Assembly (NCBI GenBank): GCA_012064415.1
Contig: SSNU01000208.1
Span: 587,725 to 651,724, forward strand
DNA: 64,000 nt
Direction: 5' to 3'
Origin: Gyrodactylus bullatarudis
Taxonomy: Eukaryota; Platyhelminthes; Monogenea; Gyrodactylidea; Gyrodactylidae
Part shown: one piece after another, positions 26,049 to 38,500 of the stretch
Position numbering within the stretch: the stretch's first letter is position 1
Layout of the letters: the number at the start of each line of letters is the position of its first letter
Made by a program: the position numbers and the translations under genes
Notes under the pieces: model-generated
The model's database searches: none
Seen by the model: only the letters and a program-made list of their open reading frames with translations
What the model was told of the DNA's origin: nothing

Positions 26049-26236
26049 ATGAAAAATAACTACACTTGTATTAGTATGCCTAACATCTTCAAAGGATTAA
26101 AGTCGACAGCAAACAAAAGAAGTAGCAACATGCAGAACGCTGAAACCACGGTAATAAAAACACCTTATTCCGATCAATATACCATGTGATAGAAAAATTA
26201 ATCCTAAAGATATTCTTTTTACAGAAACCTTGTTGA
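26049..26236 (+). CDS. Possible tiny two-exon gene or isolated exon
   Basis: Weak. An open stretch (26049-26150) lies between a good acceptor-like TTTTTTCTAG (ending 26036) and a GTAATA donor at 26151. A 74-nt intron with acceptor TTTTTACAG would join it to AAACCTTGTTGA, giving about 37 residues that include MPNIFKGLKSTANKRSSN. Base composition here is less AT-rich than nearby. I do not recognise it. It may be one exon of a larger gene that I cannot assemble, or chance. Confidence 0.15.
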
Positions 26237-28384
26237 GGATATGGGAGTTTTATAATAACCTTTAAAATTCTTCTTTACTCTCAACCATATTGAACTGAAT
26301 AAAGATCCCCTTCAATATAATGATATACTTGGTTTTACTCGAGGTGCAGTTGAAACTGATTCTACCCAACACATTTCAGCATAGAAACACAATGATTGAC
26401 AATATTAACCTTGTTTTCAGCTAATTTTGTTCTAAATCATACAAGTTTAAAGAGATTAAAAGAAAAAAAATTTTTTTGTTTTTTTGTTTGATAAAGGAAT
26501 TCTACATATGATTATTTCTGTTTCTAATCTCTGATTATAAATTGTTACACTCTGGAGATTACAATTGTAATAAGCTTTTTCAATCAAGACAGAACACATT
26601 TGATGATTCGCCTAATTAATTTTGTAAGAGATCAATCTTGAGGATAATTGATACGAAAAATCGTGTGAATTCTCCGTCTAAAAACCAAATGATCACTACT
26701 CATCGTTGATATGCTACTAGAATAAACTCAAGCAAATTCAACCTCAATGAAAGTCATATGAACTCCCCCCTGAAATAAGACCCCTCTACAATTTTGACAT
26801 TTTGATCATGAAATAGAAAAAAGTTCATAGAAATTATCATAGATCAGCCCTTCTTACACCAATCTCTTATGGTTCTGCAGATTTTACCTTAAAACCTCAG
26901 CTAAATTCGTCTTGTCAATTCCAGAGGTTACTCAAGATTCCATGAAATTTTTCATCTCTTTGAAATATTAAAATAATTACCAGATTTGTGAATATCTTTA
27001 TAATCAAATTCCAGATTCTCATGGAGATTATACACAAAATTCTTTCAAATAATTTCATTCCATTTTTGAATTTAAAATCTGTTATTTATTTATAATCGAG
27101 TAATAGCTTCTTGAGATTTCCTAAGGAATCATACGAATCCCTAAAAGTGATTAAGGATTCTTCTAATGAATCCAGAAAATTGTCTGTCTTCCCGAGTGTA
27201 TTACAGATGCTGGAAGTTTGGTAAGATTAACAAAAATAATTCTAAACTAATTTAAACTTTTCAATTCTACATTTTCTATATCTACTCTGATTGATTTTGG
27301 TTATTTTTGCAAGGTTTGTGATCTGAATTCCGATAATCGAATTGAATTAGACTGACGGAAGAGAACTTGATGGCGTGAGGAATAAAAGGTTTTTAGAGCA
27401 AATTGCCAGGTGTTTTTCGAAAATTTCTTTCACTTTAAAGTGATTAGAAAATTTTCTAATCTAAAATATGCAGTTATCTTCATTTTTGAAGATATCAATC
27501 AATAAAACATTAGTCATGAGATAGAAAAAAAGGAATAACGATCAATTATACATTGATAAGTGAAATTGATAAAAATTAAAAGTTTTTCCATAGATTTAGA
27601 CTGAATAATACGTTATCTGATTTTTTTTAATTTCCAAATCATTATGAACTAACTATAACTCAATCTCAATTATTCCAGTTAGTTATTGCAACTGATTTAT
27701 AAAATATATCTATGGATCAATGATAGATCAGTGTTACCTTCGATAATCTTGAGATTTCCTGGTAATTCAGTTGAGTTGAAACAGCTCATCATATGCAGGA
27801 AAAGAATCTGATGTCTGCTAAATTTTCTCTTTCTTGACTATACAACTCAAAAGTTTGAAAAGAAGTTCTTGATAAGTACTATTATTACCTGTATTAAGTT
27901 TCGGGGTCTTTTTGGTAATAGAACGAGAGGAAGTTCAAGATATCAAATCTAATTTTTCTAATACTTTTAGATTCTACCATGAATCAAAACTATTTTCTGT
28001 TTCCAATGAAGAATTCATTGTAAGGATTCAAAAGACATGTGAATATTTAGTGATAAAGCTTATATTTCACCGGATCTCATCAGACTCTTACACCGGCTAT
28101 TTTGTCATTTTTATCAATAAGAAATGATATCAGATTTATTAGAAATTCTTACCAACTTCTCAAGAAGACAATTTAAGTCATAAAGATCGAGTTTCTTACT
28201 GTCACATTGAGGATTTCTATGAAATTTGATCTGTTTAGACTTTTCATATTCTCTGAAATTTCCATTTATTCATGCAAAAATTTATAGATGATATTTGAAA
28301 CACTCCTGCTTCGAGATAGTCAAAGAGACATTGGCCAATGTGAGAATTTTTTGTTTATTTCACTAGGTTTTCATATCAAGTACA

Positions 28385-28935
28385 CCTAGTTAATACGAAG
28401 ATGGGAATTTATGATTTTTCCAAAATTCTTGTTTTTTGCATCGATAGATCGAATTTGAGGCCCTTTTTCACGATACGGAGAAAAAAATTTAGAAAAAATC
28501 AATTTTTAAGGAAAATACGGCAAATTTGAAGTCTTGAAGTAGCGCAAAATTTCCATTTTTTGAACTTTGAGTTGAAAAATTTTGCTGATTTCAATGTGAG
28601 AGGGTGATCAAAAGTTGATTCTTAGGATCACAATTAGTCAAAGAAATTAAATAATGCTGAATCTGGTTCTGAGAATCACCCCATAATCGTGTCGAAATCA
28701 AATTTTGATTTTTTCATCATTTTCCCTACTTAAAGTCGATGAAATTTGATATTTCAAGATCCCAGAAAAATGACGAATTTATCAAAATTTTTATGATGAT
28801 CATCGGTTTTTTTTGTCTTATTGTGATCCTAAAAATCAACTTTTGATCACTCTCTCACATTGAATTCAACAAAAATTTTCAACTCAAAGTTTAAGAAAAA
28901 TGGGAGTTTTGCGCTACTCCAAGATTTAGCTTAGT
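28385..28935. repeat. Foldback element family B, diverged copy
   Basis: The left end CCTAGTTAATACGAAGATGG resembles the family A end. The arms (about 28480-28660 and 28810-28930) are inverted: TGATCAAAAGTTGATT on the left against AATCAACTTTTGATCA on the right, with AACTTTGAGTTGAAAATTTT mirrored further out and GTAGCGCAAAA against TTTTGCGCTAC. The right terminus is missing. Other copies: 59056-59730, 40605-40800 and 51725-51990. Confidence 0.75.
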
Positions 28936-30409
28936 TTAGTTGAGAATTGCCTGTCTGATTTCTATCATCTAAAGGAGTAAGAAATGAATACCTCTATCAA
29001 GTTAGATTTTCTAAGTTAGACATTGTGATGACCTGTGACCACATTGTACTAGTAATTTGAATGTCTGAATTATAAAAGTTTAAATAAAAAACCATTTGTC
29101 ACGATTTTAACTTGAATTATTTCCAAAAAAATTTGAAAAAATGACTTAAATCTTGATAAATTTTTCATAGATATTCTGATTGGTCAAACGACATTTGTTA
29201 TTTCAAAATGTTTTTTTATAAAAGCATAACAAGATAGTATTTTGGAGTGAAATTAGGTAGGAAGATGTCAAAAAGTTTAATTTTACCAGAAAAATGAATA
29301 AACCTATTGGTTTATTGGCAATCCATAAACACAACAGAACCTGTTGTCAACAGGTATTTGCATGATACCTTTTTATCTTGAGAATCTTTTGCAATTCTTT
29401 TAATGCGTAATATACAAGAATCGTATTTGAATAAAATAATCAATCTTTTGAAATGATGAGAACTTTGAGGATCATAACGACGTATTTGATAGCTTACTTC
29501 AAAAAAAGTTCCAACATGTAGACAACTGCCCACAATAGTTGTGTCTCCTTAGATATATATATGCAATGTCTGTAAAATAGAATATTTGTCAATCATCTCT
29601 TCAAGGTGTTAGAAACAACATGTTCCCTTTTAATCCCAGTTCCTCCTCATAATAAACAGACAAAAAAGTTTATACATCTAGAGAATCAAATCGTACTCGG
29701 TTCCTTTTTTCATAAAGAAATGATACGATCAATGTGTAATCTAGACACTAAAAGTTGAAGCACTGTTTATTACTGCATGGCTAACAAAAGTTTCAAGTGT
29801 CACGTTAACTACATGTGGGCATAGAGGCATGTTTGACCATTTGCTCTGTATGGGAGTTTTATTATTTTTAAATATATATTTTTACTTGTTTTAATTTTAG
29901 AAGAAAATTTTTAATTTTTACCCCTTTTCGTTCGATCAATCATAATAAGTAATAATACTAGGAGAACAGAATTAAAAAAAAAATTTTAATTGCATGGCGT
30001 GAAACAGCTAGGGCGGTGATCAATCAAAGTTTCACGATAATTTCTTTGGGGAACTATGATTAATAAAAAGAAATTATTGAGAGTTTAATTATATAACTGT
30101 ATCGTGTTAGGCTTAGAATGGCACATGATCTACAACCCTTGGAAATATTCCCAAAAGAACTGCTCGATTCAATTTGAGGATAGTCCAGGACCCAGATTGT
30201 GAGTCAGACTATTTGCATCGGCAATTTTATGGAGGTACCGAATTTTCATCAATATTCCCTTATTTTTCTCCAACCAAATTACTATTTCTGATCAAATGTT
30301 CCACTAAAGATCTGATAGTTTCCTAACTATGGTCCTTAAGATAATAAAGCATGCTTCCAGTCTTAATCAAAGGTTCGTGTTTTTAAACTTTCATCTTCTA
30401 TCATAGAGT

Positions 30410-31079
30410 TATTTAATGTATGAAGATGGGAATTTATGAATTTTAAAAAATTTTCAATTTTTTCATCAAGGAATCTTATTTGATTATGATTTTTTGGTCC
30501 ATAAAAATTTCTCAATGAAAAATCTTAACGCATGTTCAATCTTAAATTTTCAATCCAGATTTCGTATATCAGAAGAAACTCGTGAAAATATAGGTTTCGA
30601 AAAGAGATTATGGCTGTTAAAAGTTAAATAATTCAAATAATTATTTTTACTGAAAACAGCTGTCTGATTTGTATACTCCAGAGTAGAAAAGACTGTCGAC
30701 ATTTCAAGGATATCCTTATCAAATGATGTAATTACACATCTTCTTAGTCGTTAAATAATATATGACATGTCAGTGTTCTTGTCACGCATAAAGTCAGGAT
30801 TTACTTTGTATCAGGGGGATCATGTGTAATTTTTATTATCATAGCTAAAAAAATAAGATTAATACATTTTCTTCCTCAGATATAATTTAGCTTACAAATG
30901 CCAAGGAAAAAAACACTTATCCGAAATAAATACACTTGATATGTTAAATGGTTTTGAAGATCAAGTATATTATTTATAAACCAATTACATTCTTGAGACA
31001 AGCTTTTCCTAGCTTTCCGAAGAAAAATATTGAGATTTTAGTAGAATAGGTAAATTCTCATCTTCATGTCAATTAGGTT
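30410..31079. repeat. Foldback-like element with family A ends
   Basis: The left end has TATGAAGATGGGAATTTATG near 30419 and the right end has AAATTCTCATCTTCATGTCA ending near 31073, in inverted orientation. The interior arms are only partly alike, so this is either a diverged copy or two unrelated half-elements. Confidence 0.45.
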
Positions 31080-31924
31080 TGATAAGTTGTCTACTGAGTT
31101 GATAAATTTTCTTATTCATCTAGAGAAAGAAGAGGTTGAATTTGTAACGATTCAAAACTCATTGAAATAATAACAGAGTCTTACAAATCAGGCATTTATA
31201 TTTTTATAGTCAGTGATATCTTGTAGAGAATCTTTTGCTGATTTCTAAAATGTCCATCTTGAAAAATTCTACAATAGATTTTTCGAGTTATTCGGTAAAA
31301 ACTGAAAATATAACTTGCAAGGCTTTTTCTTTCTATAAAAGAACATGAAGCTGATAGAAAAACAAAAATGACGTCATCTTGTTCAAAGTTAAATTCTGAA
31401 AGAAATTTTCTCATAGAATATACAGTAAGAGGAAAGTTCTAGATCAAGACAGGAGTGCAAATAAAAAACAACACCCAAAAAGCTCTTCTTATTAATAGAA
31501 TAAGTGAAGAAATTATTATCATACAAAAGAAATTCCCGTAATAGGAGAACACCTCAGGGAATTGATCATGCCTTCATAAAGAGAAGAATGATTGACAAAG
31601 TCCTCACAGATACAGCTCCTTTTGAGAGTGTGAAATAGAACAGTGAAGAGAAGATTTTTTCCTGCTAATTTATTTTTATTATTATGAAATATTCATTTGA
31701 ATTTTTGTTACAAAAATAAGCCATGATGGCATTTCTTACAATGATCTCAACCAAGTGTGTCATAGTTTTCTGTTTTTCTTCTTTTTTTTATCTTTTTCAA
31801 TCAGACTGATTTAGTAGTGATAATACATAAAATAAGTCTCTTGTACAAATGGAATTAATGAAAGTACAACTGTTTTAGAAATTTCCAATGCATGTGTGAG
31901 TTTGTAGACAAGAACTTTTAGACT

Positions 31925-33673
31925 TTAATTCTTATTGGACTTGGAAAAGACTCCCAGATCCTTTATGGCATAATTACTCGAGTAGTAGTCAATGTTGTTA
32001 TCAGAGTTGGAGAGGAACTTTGACTCCCTCGATAACTGATTAACAATTTGATCCTGGTCGAGGTAGTACGCTTCAGATTCACGGTCAAGGAATGATGGAC
32101 GCTGACTGCTGGCATTGGACATGAGGAAAGAGGAAAATGCATGGTTCGAATAGTAGTTATAGCCAAGGGGTGTTCGTATCGGCTCGTCAGTCTCTTCGGT
32201 AGTGGTGGAATCCCTCTGAATTGAGGATAGATAACATCGCTTGCAGTTGACAATCTCCGGCTTATCTATGTAGACATACAATGAAGAGGGAATATGATGA
32301 TGCTTACACGGTCTCTGGGTGTTGAGATAACATATCTTTGAAATATTATCCTCGTATAGAGAGGGGGAGGCCATTTCTCTCGATTGATCCCGTTCATAAA
32401 TGTACAACAGTTTACTCTTGAAGTTTTTACGATCGCCAAACTTTCCATTCTCCCTCAAGGGGTTGTCGTGGATGTTCAGGCTTCGTCGTTTGAAGAATCC
32501 CTGGGGCGTCTTGTTCTGATTAAACCTAGCCAGCATTTGATGGTTATTTGGAATACGATTGCGTTGATTCTTTGGGGAATTCCGTGAACAAATCGTGGCA
32601 CAATTAAACAGATTTTGCATCGTCTTCATGAATTTATTGCAGAACCAGCAGTAGAAAACAAAGTAAAAGACTGACTTTAGGGCCAGAGCTGGTATTGACA
32701 ACGTCTTAAAGTACGTGGTAGCCCTGGATATTTTGAAGGTAAAATTTCCATTAGATAAATAATTAGTTCGGACATTTTCATACACTGATACAATCACAAA
32801 GGGAGCTTGAAATATGAAAAAGGTCAATATCAGCATAACTAGGGTTGTTATTATTCGGCGTTCCTCTCGAAAAGACTTCTTCCTATGCCGGCTATTCATA
32901 AAGGTAGGATCGATACAACGACTCTTCACTTCACGACCAATCATGAAGTATTTAAAGGGACACATCCTCTTGAAGCATGAGGCTGCCCTACTTTGGTTAT
33001 CATCCGAAGGATCGTATCCCTTCTCAAACTTTGACCCAAAGTACTTTGACATTTTGAGTAATTCCTGAATCAATTTCACATTGACGACAACAAGGATTAT
33101 AAAGGGAATTAGCATGTAGAATAATACTTGTACTATCCACGTGTTAAAATGTAGTATTAGGGGGTGTATTGAACGTCGCTCGGAGGTTTTATTTGTCTCA
33201 ATAAGAATATTAGGAAGTTTCAATGTGAAACTCAACATTAACACTCCAACAACGAGCATTCGCCGATGTTTCCGGCGTAATCGATAGGTTTTCAATGGAT
33301 ATGTAATAGCAAAGAATCGTTCAGCTGCTACAACTGTTGTAATCCAATTCGATGCTATCAAAAGAATCTCAAGCATATCCCCAATGAGATAGGTTGCTTC
33401 CATTTTCTTTTCTGGGAATTTTGATGAGTCCAATGTAAGAAACAGTAACAGTGGCATTGATAACAAATCAACCAGGGCTAGAGTTATCAGGTATTGTGAT
33501 GTTGGACGCCATAAGCCCTTCCTCATTGCCACTAGTATTGTTATCAGGATACAAATCATACTGCATATTATTATCGGTATCGGTACGTAATGCTTAAGAA
33601 TGATATACCCGGTGTTGATTTTGTTAAGGGGTTTTGACCGATTAAAGATATCTTGCAGTAAATCACCCGTCAT
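31925..33673 (-). CDS. Rhodopsin-class G-protein-coupled receptor, FMRFamide/peptide-receptor-like
   Basis: Single exon, 582 aa, ATG at 33673. Seven hydrophobic segments at about residues 28-50, 60-80, 96-120, 138-158, 174-200, 272-298 and 322-345. TM2 has the LITLALVDLL core. TM3 ends in AAERFFAITYPL, an E-R-F version of the DRY motif, and the ITYPL continuation is typical of class A. TM7 reads ALKSVFYFVFYCWF in place of NPxxY, as in several invertebrate FMRFamide-type receptors. One glycosylation site (NRS) lies in the short N-terminus. The third intracellular loop is about 70 residues, and the cytoplasmic tail is very long (about 235 residues) and Ser/Asn/Arg-rich. The usual cysteine at the top of TM3 and a partner in loop 2 are absent. 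The ligand cannot be assigned from sequence. Confidence 0.85.
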   Translation of the reverse strand: MTGDLLQDIFNRSKPLNKINTGYIILKHYVPIPIIICSMICILITILVAMRKGLWRPTSQYLITLALVDLLSMPLLLFLTLDSSKFPEKKMEATYLIGDMLEILLIASNWITTVVAAERFFAITYPLKTYRLRRKHRRMLVVGVLMLSFTLKLPNILIETNKTSERRSIHPLILHFNTWIVQVLFYMLIPFIILVVVNVKLIQELLKMSKYFGSKFEKGYDPSDDNQSRAASCFKRMCPFKYFMIGREVKSRCIDPTFMNSRHRKKSFREERRIITTLVMLILTFFIFQAPFVIVSVYENVRTNYLSNGNFTFKISRATTYFKTLSIPALALKSVFYFVFYCWFCNKFMKTMQNLFNCATICSRNSPKNQRNRIPNNHQMLARFNQNKTPQGFFKRRSLNIHDNPLRENGKFGDRKNFKSKLLYIYERDQSREMASPSLYEDNISKICYLNTQRPCKHHHIPSSLYVYIDKPEIVNCKRCYLSSIQRDSTTTEETDEPIRTPLGYNYYSNHAFSSFLMSNASSQRPSFLDRESEAYYLDQDQIVNQLSRESKFLSNSDNNIDYYSSNYAIKDLGVFSKSNKN

Positions 33674-34326
33674 TTTGTATTCCTTAGATTATGAAAATTC
33701 ATAAGATAATCATTTGCGATGTTAGCACACACGCCTTTTAATCAAATATGAAATATTATTCTAAAAAATTTGGAGAAATTAGATTACAACTCGTCTTTTC
33801 ATTGGCTAGTAAAATTACAACCAATAAGATTGAATGTTTCCTGGGTAAAATCAGTTTTGACAATTTTCACTCAAAGAGATATAGAGGAGCTATTGAAGGA
33901 ATCCCTCAATAAAATTGAGTAAATATCAACATCTTCCCTCGATGATCATAATTATATTTCATCTCTTAACCTCCGATATCGATCAAATACCAGCAACCTG
34001 GAATCATCATAGATCAAATATTGAAATTTGAGAGATGCTTTACTACTTTCTTGAACTCTAAAACTCTTCACATTCTTCTTCAATTATTCAAAAACACAAG
34101 GTTACAGAGTTAAAAACGTTTCTTAATCGAGATAAATACTATTTTTTTTTATTATTCAATCTACTTTCAAGTATTTACACGAATATTTTTTGTATGGAAT
34201 TTAAAAGGCCTAACTGGAATCAATTTAAACAAACATTTTAACAGTTGTTCATTTCATATTTTTCTTTATTTTTGTACAAGCCGCCAATTATCAAATTATT
34301 ATCCGGTATTACCACATTACGACAAT

Positions 34327-35109
34327 ATGGTAGATTTTATTGGGGAAGATCTCAAATCACTATCTGTTGATCATCTTGAATTTGTCGCTTATTTAGCTGA
34401 ACAATCAGAGCGCTACGATGATATGGCCGTTGTTATGCAACATTTGGCAGTGAAACAGGGAACACTGACTTCAAAACAGCGCAACTATCTCTCGGTAGCG
34501 TTTAAAAATTCAGTCGGTACAAAGCGGTCAGCATGGCGTACCCTAAAACTATCCAGTGAGAATAAAGATGAAAAGAATGCCAAGTTAATGGAGAAGATTG
34601 AAAGCTTTCGCAAGAAAATATCCGAAGAACTTGTCAAGATATGTAACAAGGTTATTGAAATCTTGAACAATGAACTAATTCCAAAATCAACAGATGACGA
34701 AAGTAAAGTGTTCTACCTCAAAATGGTCGGCGATTACTATCGGTATTATGCCGAAGTCGCTGAAGATTACCCAGAGAAGAAGGATGAAATCATCCAAGGG
34801 GCCAGTACGGCCTACTTAGATGCCTATAAAAAGGGTCAGGCTCAACTACCAAAGAATAATCCCATATTCCTGGGCTTATGTCTCAACTATTCCGTATTCC
34901 TCTATGAGATTGTCAAGGACCATGAGAATGCCATTAAAACAGCGAAAATGTCGCTAGATGATGCTGTGGCCATTATGGAACAGGCTCCCGCGGATATTTT
35001 CAAGGATAGCACTCTCATACTACAACTAATTAAGGATAATTTGACCTTGTGGACAGCTAGCGACAGTTGTGATGATGATATTCAGAGGGCAACCGAAAGA
35101 AAGGATTGA
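34327..35109 (+). CDS. 14-3-3 phosphoserine-binding protein
   Basis: Binds phosphorylated Ser/Thr motifs in many signalling proteins as a dimer in the cytosol. The frame is 260 aa with no intron. Both family signatures are present: RNYLSVAFKNSVG and FKDSTLILQLIKDNLTLW. The phosphate-pocket residues are kept (Lys in AFKNSVG, Arg in RSAWR, Arg-Tyr in DYYRYYAEV). The usual GARRSSWR is GTKRSAWR, and the N-terminus is MVDFIGEDLKSLSVDHLEF, so this is a diverged isoform. The tail ends DIQRATERKD. A poly(A) signal AATAAA is at 35246. It converges with the ADAMTS gene, stop codons 413 bp apart. Lack of introns is unusual beside intron-rich neighbours and could mean an expressed retrocopy. Confidence 0.96.
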   Translation: MVDFIGEDLKSLSVDHLEFVAYLAEQSERYDDMAVVMQHLAVKQGTLTSKQRNYLSVAFKNSVGTKRSAWRTLKLSSENKDEKNAKLMEKIESFRKKISEELVKICNKVIEILNNELIPKSTDDESKVFYLKMVGDYYRYYAEVAEDYPEKKDEIIQGASTAYLDAYKKGQAQLPKNNPIFLGLCLNYSVFLYEIVKDHENAIKTAKMSLDDAVAIMEQAPADIFKDSTLILQLIKDNLTLWTASDSCDDDIQRATERKD

Positions 35110-35522
35110 GAACATGACATGGTTAGTAAATTTTGATTCTTTTCACTTGTACATGATGAGATGAAAAAAAAACATTTTAATAACCTCTATAAAAAGAAGA
35201 AACTCACCCTTTGTTCTATATTGTATTTAGGAGAACTTATTTAATAATAAAGAAAAATATACCTGAAACTACCATCTATCACTAGCGTTAGCAAGTTTTG
35301 ACGCGGAAATTTCATCAAAATAAACGATACTTGTACCAATCTTTTAGGCAACTTGATTGATGTTATAAGCCCTTTTTTATTTTGATTTATTTATTACATT
35401 TTTTTCTGAAATCTGTACATAATTTTTTGGTTACATTTCGAAATCATGTCTGGCAAGAAAAAATAAAATAAACAAGGGAGAGTTTAGAATGAAGGTTGAG
35501 AAAAGGGTTGTTTGTTAAAATT

Positions 35523-38500
35523 CTATTTCAATGGCATTATATAGGAAACTCTTAGGGTGATTGGGGATCCCGTGTGTTGTTTCCTGAACCAGGACTCGGG
35601 TATATTCTTTTTAACGCGTACAGCCTCAATGGCTATATCATCCAAGAGGGGACCATGAGTAAAGAGAAAGTCTTCACCAGAATTTTCACGCAGTTCCCGG
35701 CTAAACTCAAACTCAGCACCTTGATAGACAAATTTCTTTTGTATGCCCTTTTGGAACTTTTCTCCATCGACGCCAATCTGTAGATTTGCCAGACTCAAAA
35801 CTCCTAAAATACAAAATCATAAGTTTAATTCTTTAATTGTATTAGTTAAATGAAGCTTCTCAGTATTTCTATTCAGACGATACCTTGATGTATCAGAGAA
35901 AGAAAAGGTTTGTAGTTGTATAGCAAATAAAAGCAATTATTAATAATTCTCAACTACAAAGTACAAAGATAGATAAAATTTACTCAAAGTGAAATAGTGT
36001 GATTCCTTGGATATGCGTATGTCTCTGGCAAGCCTCGGAATTACGTATAAAATTCGATATTGCGCCGCATAAACTAGGAAAAGAATAAAGTATAACCATA
36101 ATTATCATACACTTGATAAATCAAGTGAAAAAAAACTTACGCTTCCTCGTAATAGTATTTGAGACAACTGAGCAAGTTTTATTCTTCCCATTGCATACAC
36201 CACATCGATCTCGTTCAGCTAGACCATGAACAGTTCCTTCGCAATCGAATGCCTTGAAGTGAAATAAAATCAATTGCAAAAAAAATAAATTTCTCCTTTT
36301 TAAGTTTTGGAACATAAATTCAGGCAAATTGTATGATAAACGGCTTCAAGATAAACAGCTCATTTTAGTTTCTAATGATATTCGATAAATTTTGTCAATA
36401 CATGATTGTATCAATTCCTTATATAACTTCCATAACTGATACAATAAATAATTACAATCTTCTTAGACACTTATTTAGTAGCATAAATAGTGCCTACACT
36501 CAAGTGGTTGGTATTTGTGGAGCGATCTTTCTCAATGCTCAAACATTTTCTAACAAAGAAACATTCAAACATTCAAGACTGATGATCTGAAAAAATAAAT
36601 GTCAAAATATTTTACTGGTTTAATGATTATCTTGTAATAATATACTAAAATTGTACAGAGTATTTTGAAGCTATATTTTGAGGTCTTTACAGATTATTAA
36701 AAATTCAAAAGAATAAAGATTTGACTTTCGAAAAGGTGACTTTTTGAAAAGACTAAAAATCGATCAAATCAATACATTTTGTAGTGAAGCTTATCTAGAT
36801 AACATGCCCAACATTGTCTAGACATTCTAAATATATTTTAGAATAACATGAATTTCTTACGATACATTTGCCTTGGATGCACCTAGCATCTTCGTTATTG
36901 TAGGTACATCTAGTTGAATCTCGGACCATGGACCAGGCATCAATTTTCAGATCATCTTTCATTGATCTACAACCAAGTCTGCATATATCTAGGGAAATTT
37001 TTCAATTAAGAATTCTTTTGATTCATTCAACCTCATAAAAAAGTTAGAAACTCATTGTTCCATCGGTGGAATCGACACTTTTTCAAAGGATAATTTCTAC
37101 GATTCTAAAGAAATTCGAGCAAAGTAAGAAGATGTTTCACAAATAAAGATCTCTATTTCAGGCATACTCATCAGTATGATACATGCCATATAAATACAGG
37201 TTTAACGAATTTGAAAGAGATGGCGCTATTGGTCCAAATTTTAATAGTTATATAATTAGATTTTACAAATTCCAAATAATTATAATTAATATTTCTTACA
37301 TCAATTTCTTTGACCTATTAAAATTTGGACCAATAGCGCCATCTCTTTCAAATTCGTTAAACCTGTATTTATATGGCATGTATCATACTGATGAGTATGC
37401 CTGAAATAGAGATCTTTATTTGTGAAACATCTTCTTACTTTGCTCGAATTTCATGGGTAGCTCAGCTCAAAACCAATCTCAAAGAACACTTAACTCAGAT
37501 TCTAAATACTTTAAAATCTTGAACATGAATGTACTAATGGGAAAGTATTCTTGAGACATGATTCAATACAAAATGATGCTTAGAATTCATCTTTCTATCC
37601 TAGTGTTTATGAGAATTTTTGACTCATTTAGTGCCTTGACGTAAGCATAATTTATAATATTTGGTTTGTATTTCTTCAACTTTACTTTTCCTTATTCTTG
37701 TGATTCAATAGTAATGCACATCGATCCATTTATCAATGCAAGAATGAAGGGGATAATATTTTTTGTAAAATAAATCTGTACACACAACTTGATCCATAGC
37801 CTATGTATTGCTATATATGAATTTGGTGTGCATATATCAATATTATACAGTGTGTGTACTTTGGATAGTGTATTAAGGGATAATACAAAAAGAAGAAGAC
37901 CTCCTGACACACGTACAAATGTGTATATTCTAACCATTGGGTAGCAGACATGGGTAATGTTTGAAAGAGTACCATATATTATTTTCTTCTTCTCGTTAAT
38001 AACAGGGGTTTTGGAAGAAAAGTTCAACATTTATTCATTCTCAAGCATGGATGCATATAGAGGATTTATTTTCATAGCTGGTCCTTCTCAAGATTCGAAA
38101 TCTAGTTCTAATATTTTACAAGTAATCATAGTGACCAGCTTGATACTTTCTTAGTTCTGATTCAGAACTTCTCAATGATTTGCCTAATATTAGCTTATTA
38201 TTAAAATTTATGAATTTGTAAAAGCTAGTTACATGAACAATTTTATATATTTTCAAGTAGAAACAAGCCAAATAGCAGATGAGAGGAAGTGACTAATGAT
38301 TTCTCTATCTTAAATTAACATGAAACTTTGCCCACAGAATATAACAAGTATTTCTTTTCATCTAACTGTAATTGCTTTACACCATGGTTAACTAAAACTG
38401 TCAATGATATAGTTCTAACCTCTAACCTAATCTTGCAATGCTAAGAAAGAAATCTTGAACTTTTCAACAATGCTCATGCGTATTTAACTAAAGAACAAAC

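Larger units (their letters stand above)
26237..31924. other. Gene-free stretch upstream of the second gene block
   Basis: No supported exon. It holds foldback family B (28385-28935), family A-related ends (30410-31079) and a fragment resembling family C near 29050-29280. The rest is AT-rich sequence in which I see nothing coding. Confidence 0.55.

Noticed and set aside
30121..30240. Less AT-rich stretch starting ATGGCACATGATC, considered as an exon
   Set aside because: It stops after 19 codons and I find no splice arrangement that continues it.
37183..37404. 73-aa open frame on the plus strand
   Set aside because: It lies wholly within the 138-bp inverted repeat and its loop; an open frame in a palindrome is not evidence for a gene.
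37379..37412. CTGATGAG followed by TGAAAT, considered as a hammerhead core
   Set aside because: There is no stem II between the two segments and it is part of the inverted repeat arm.
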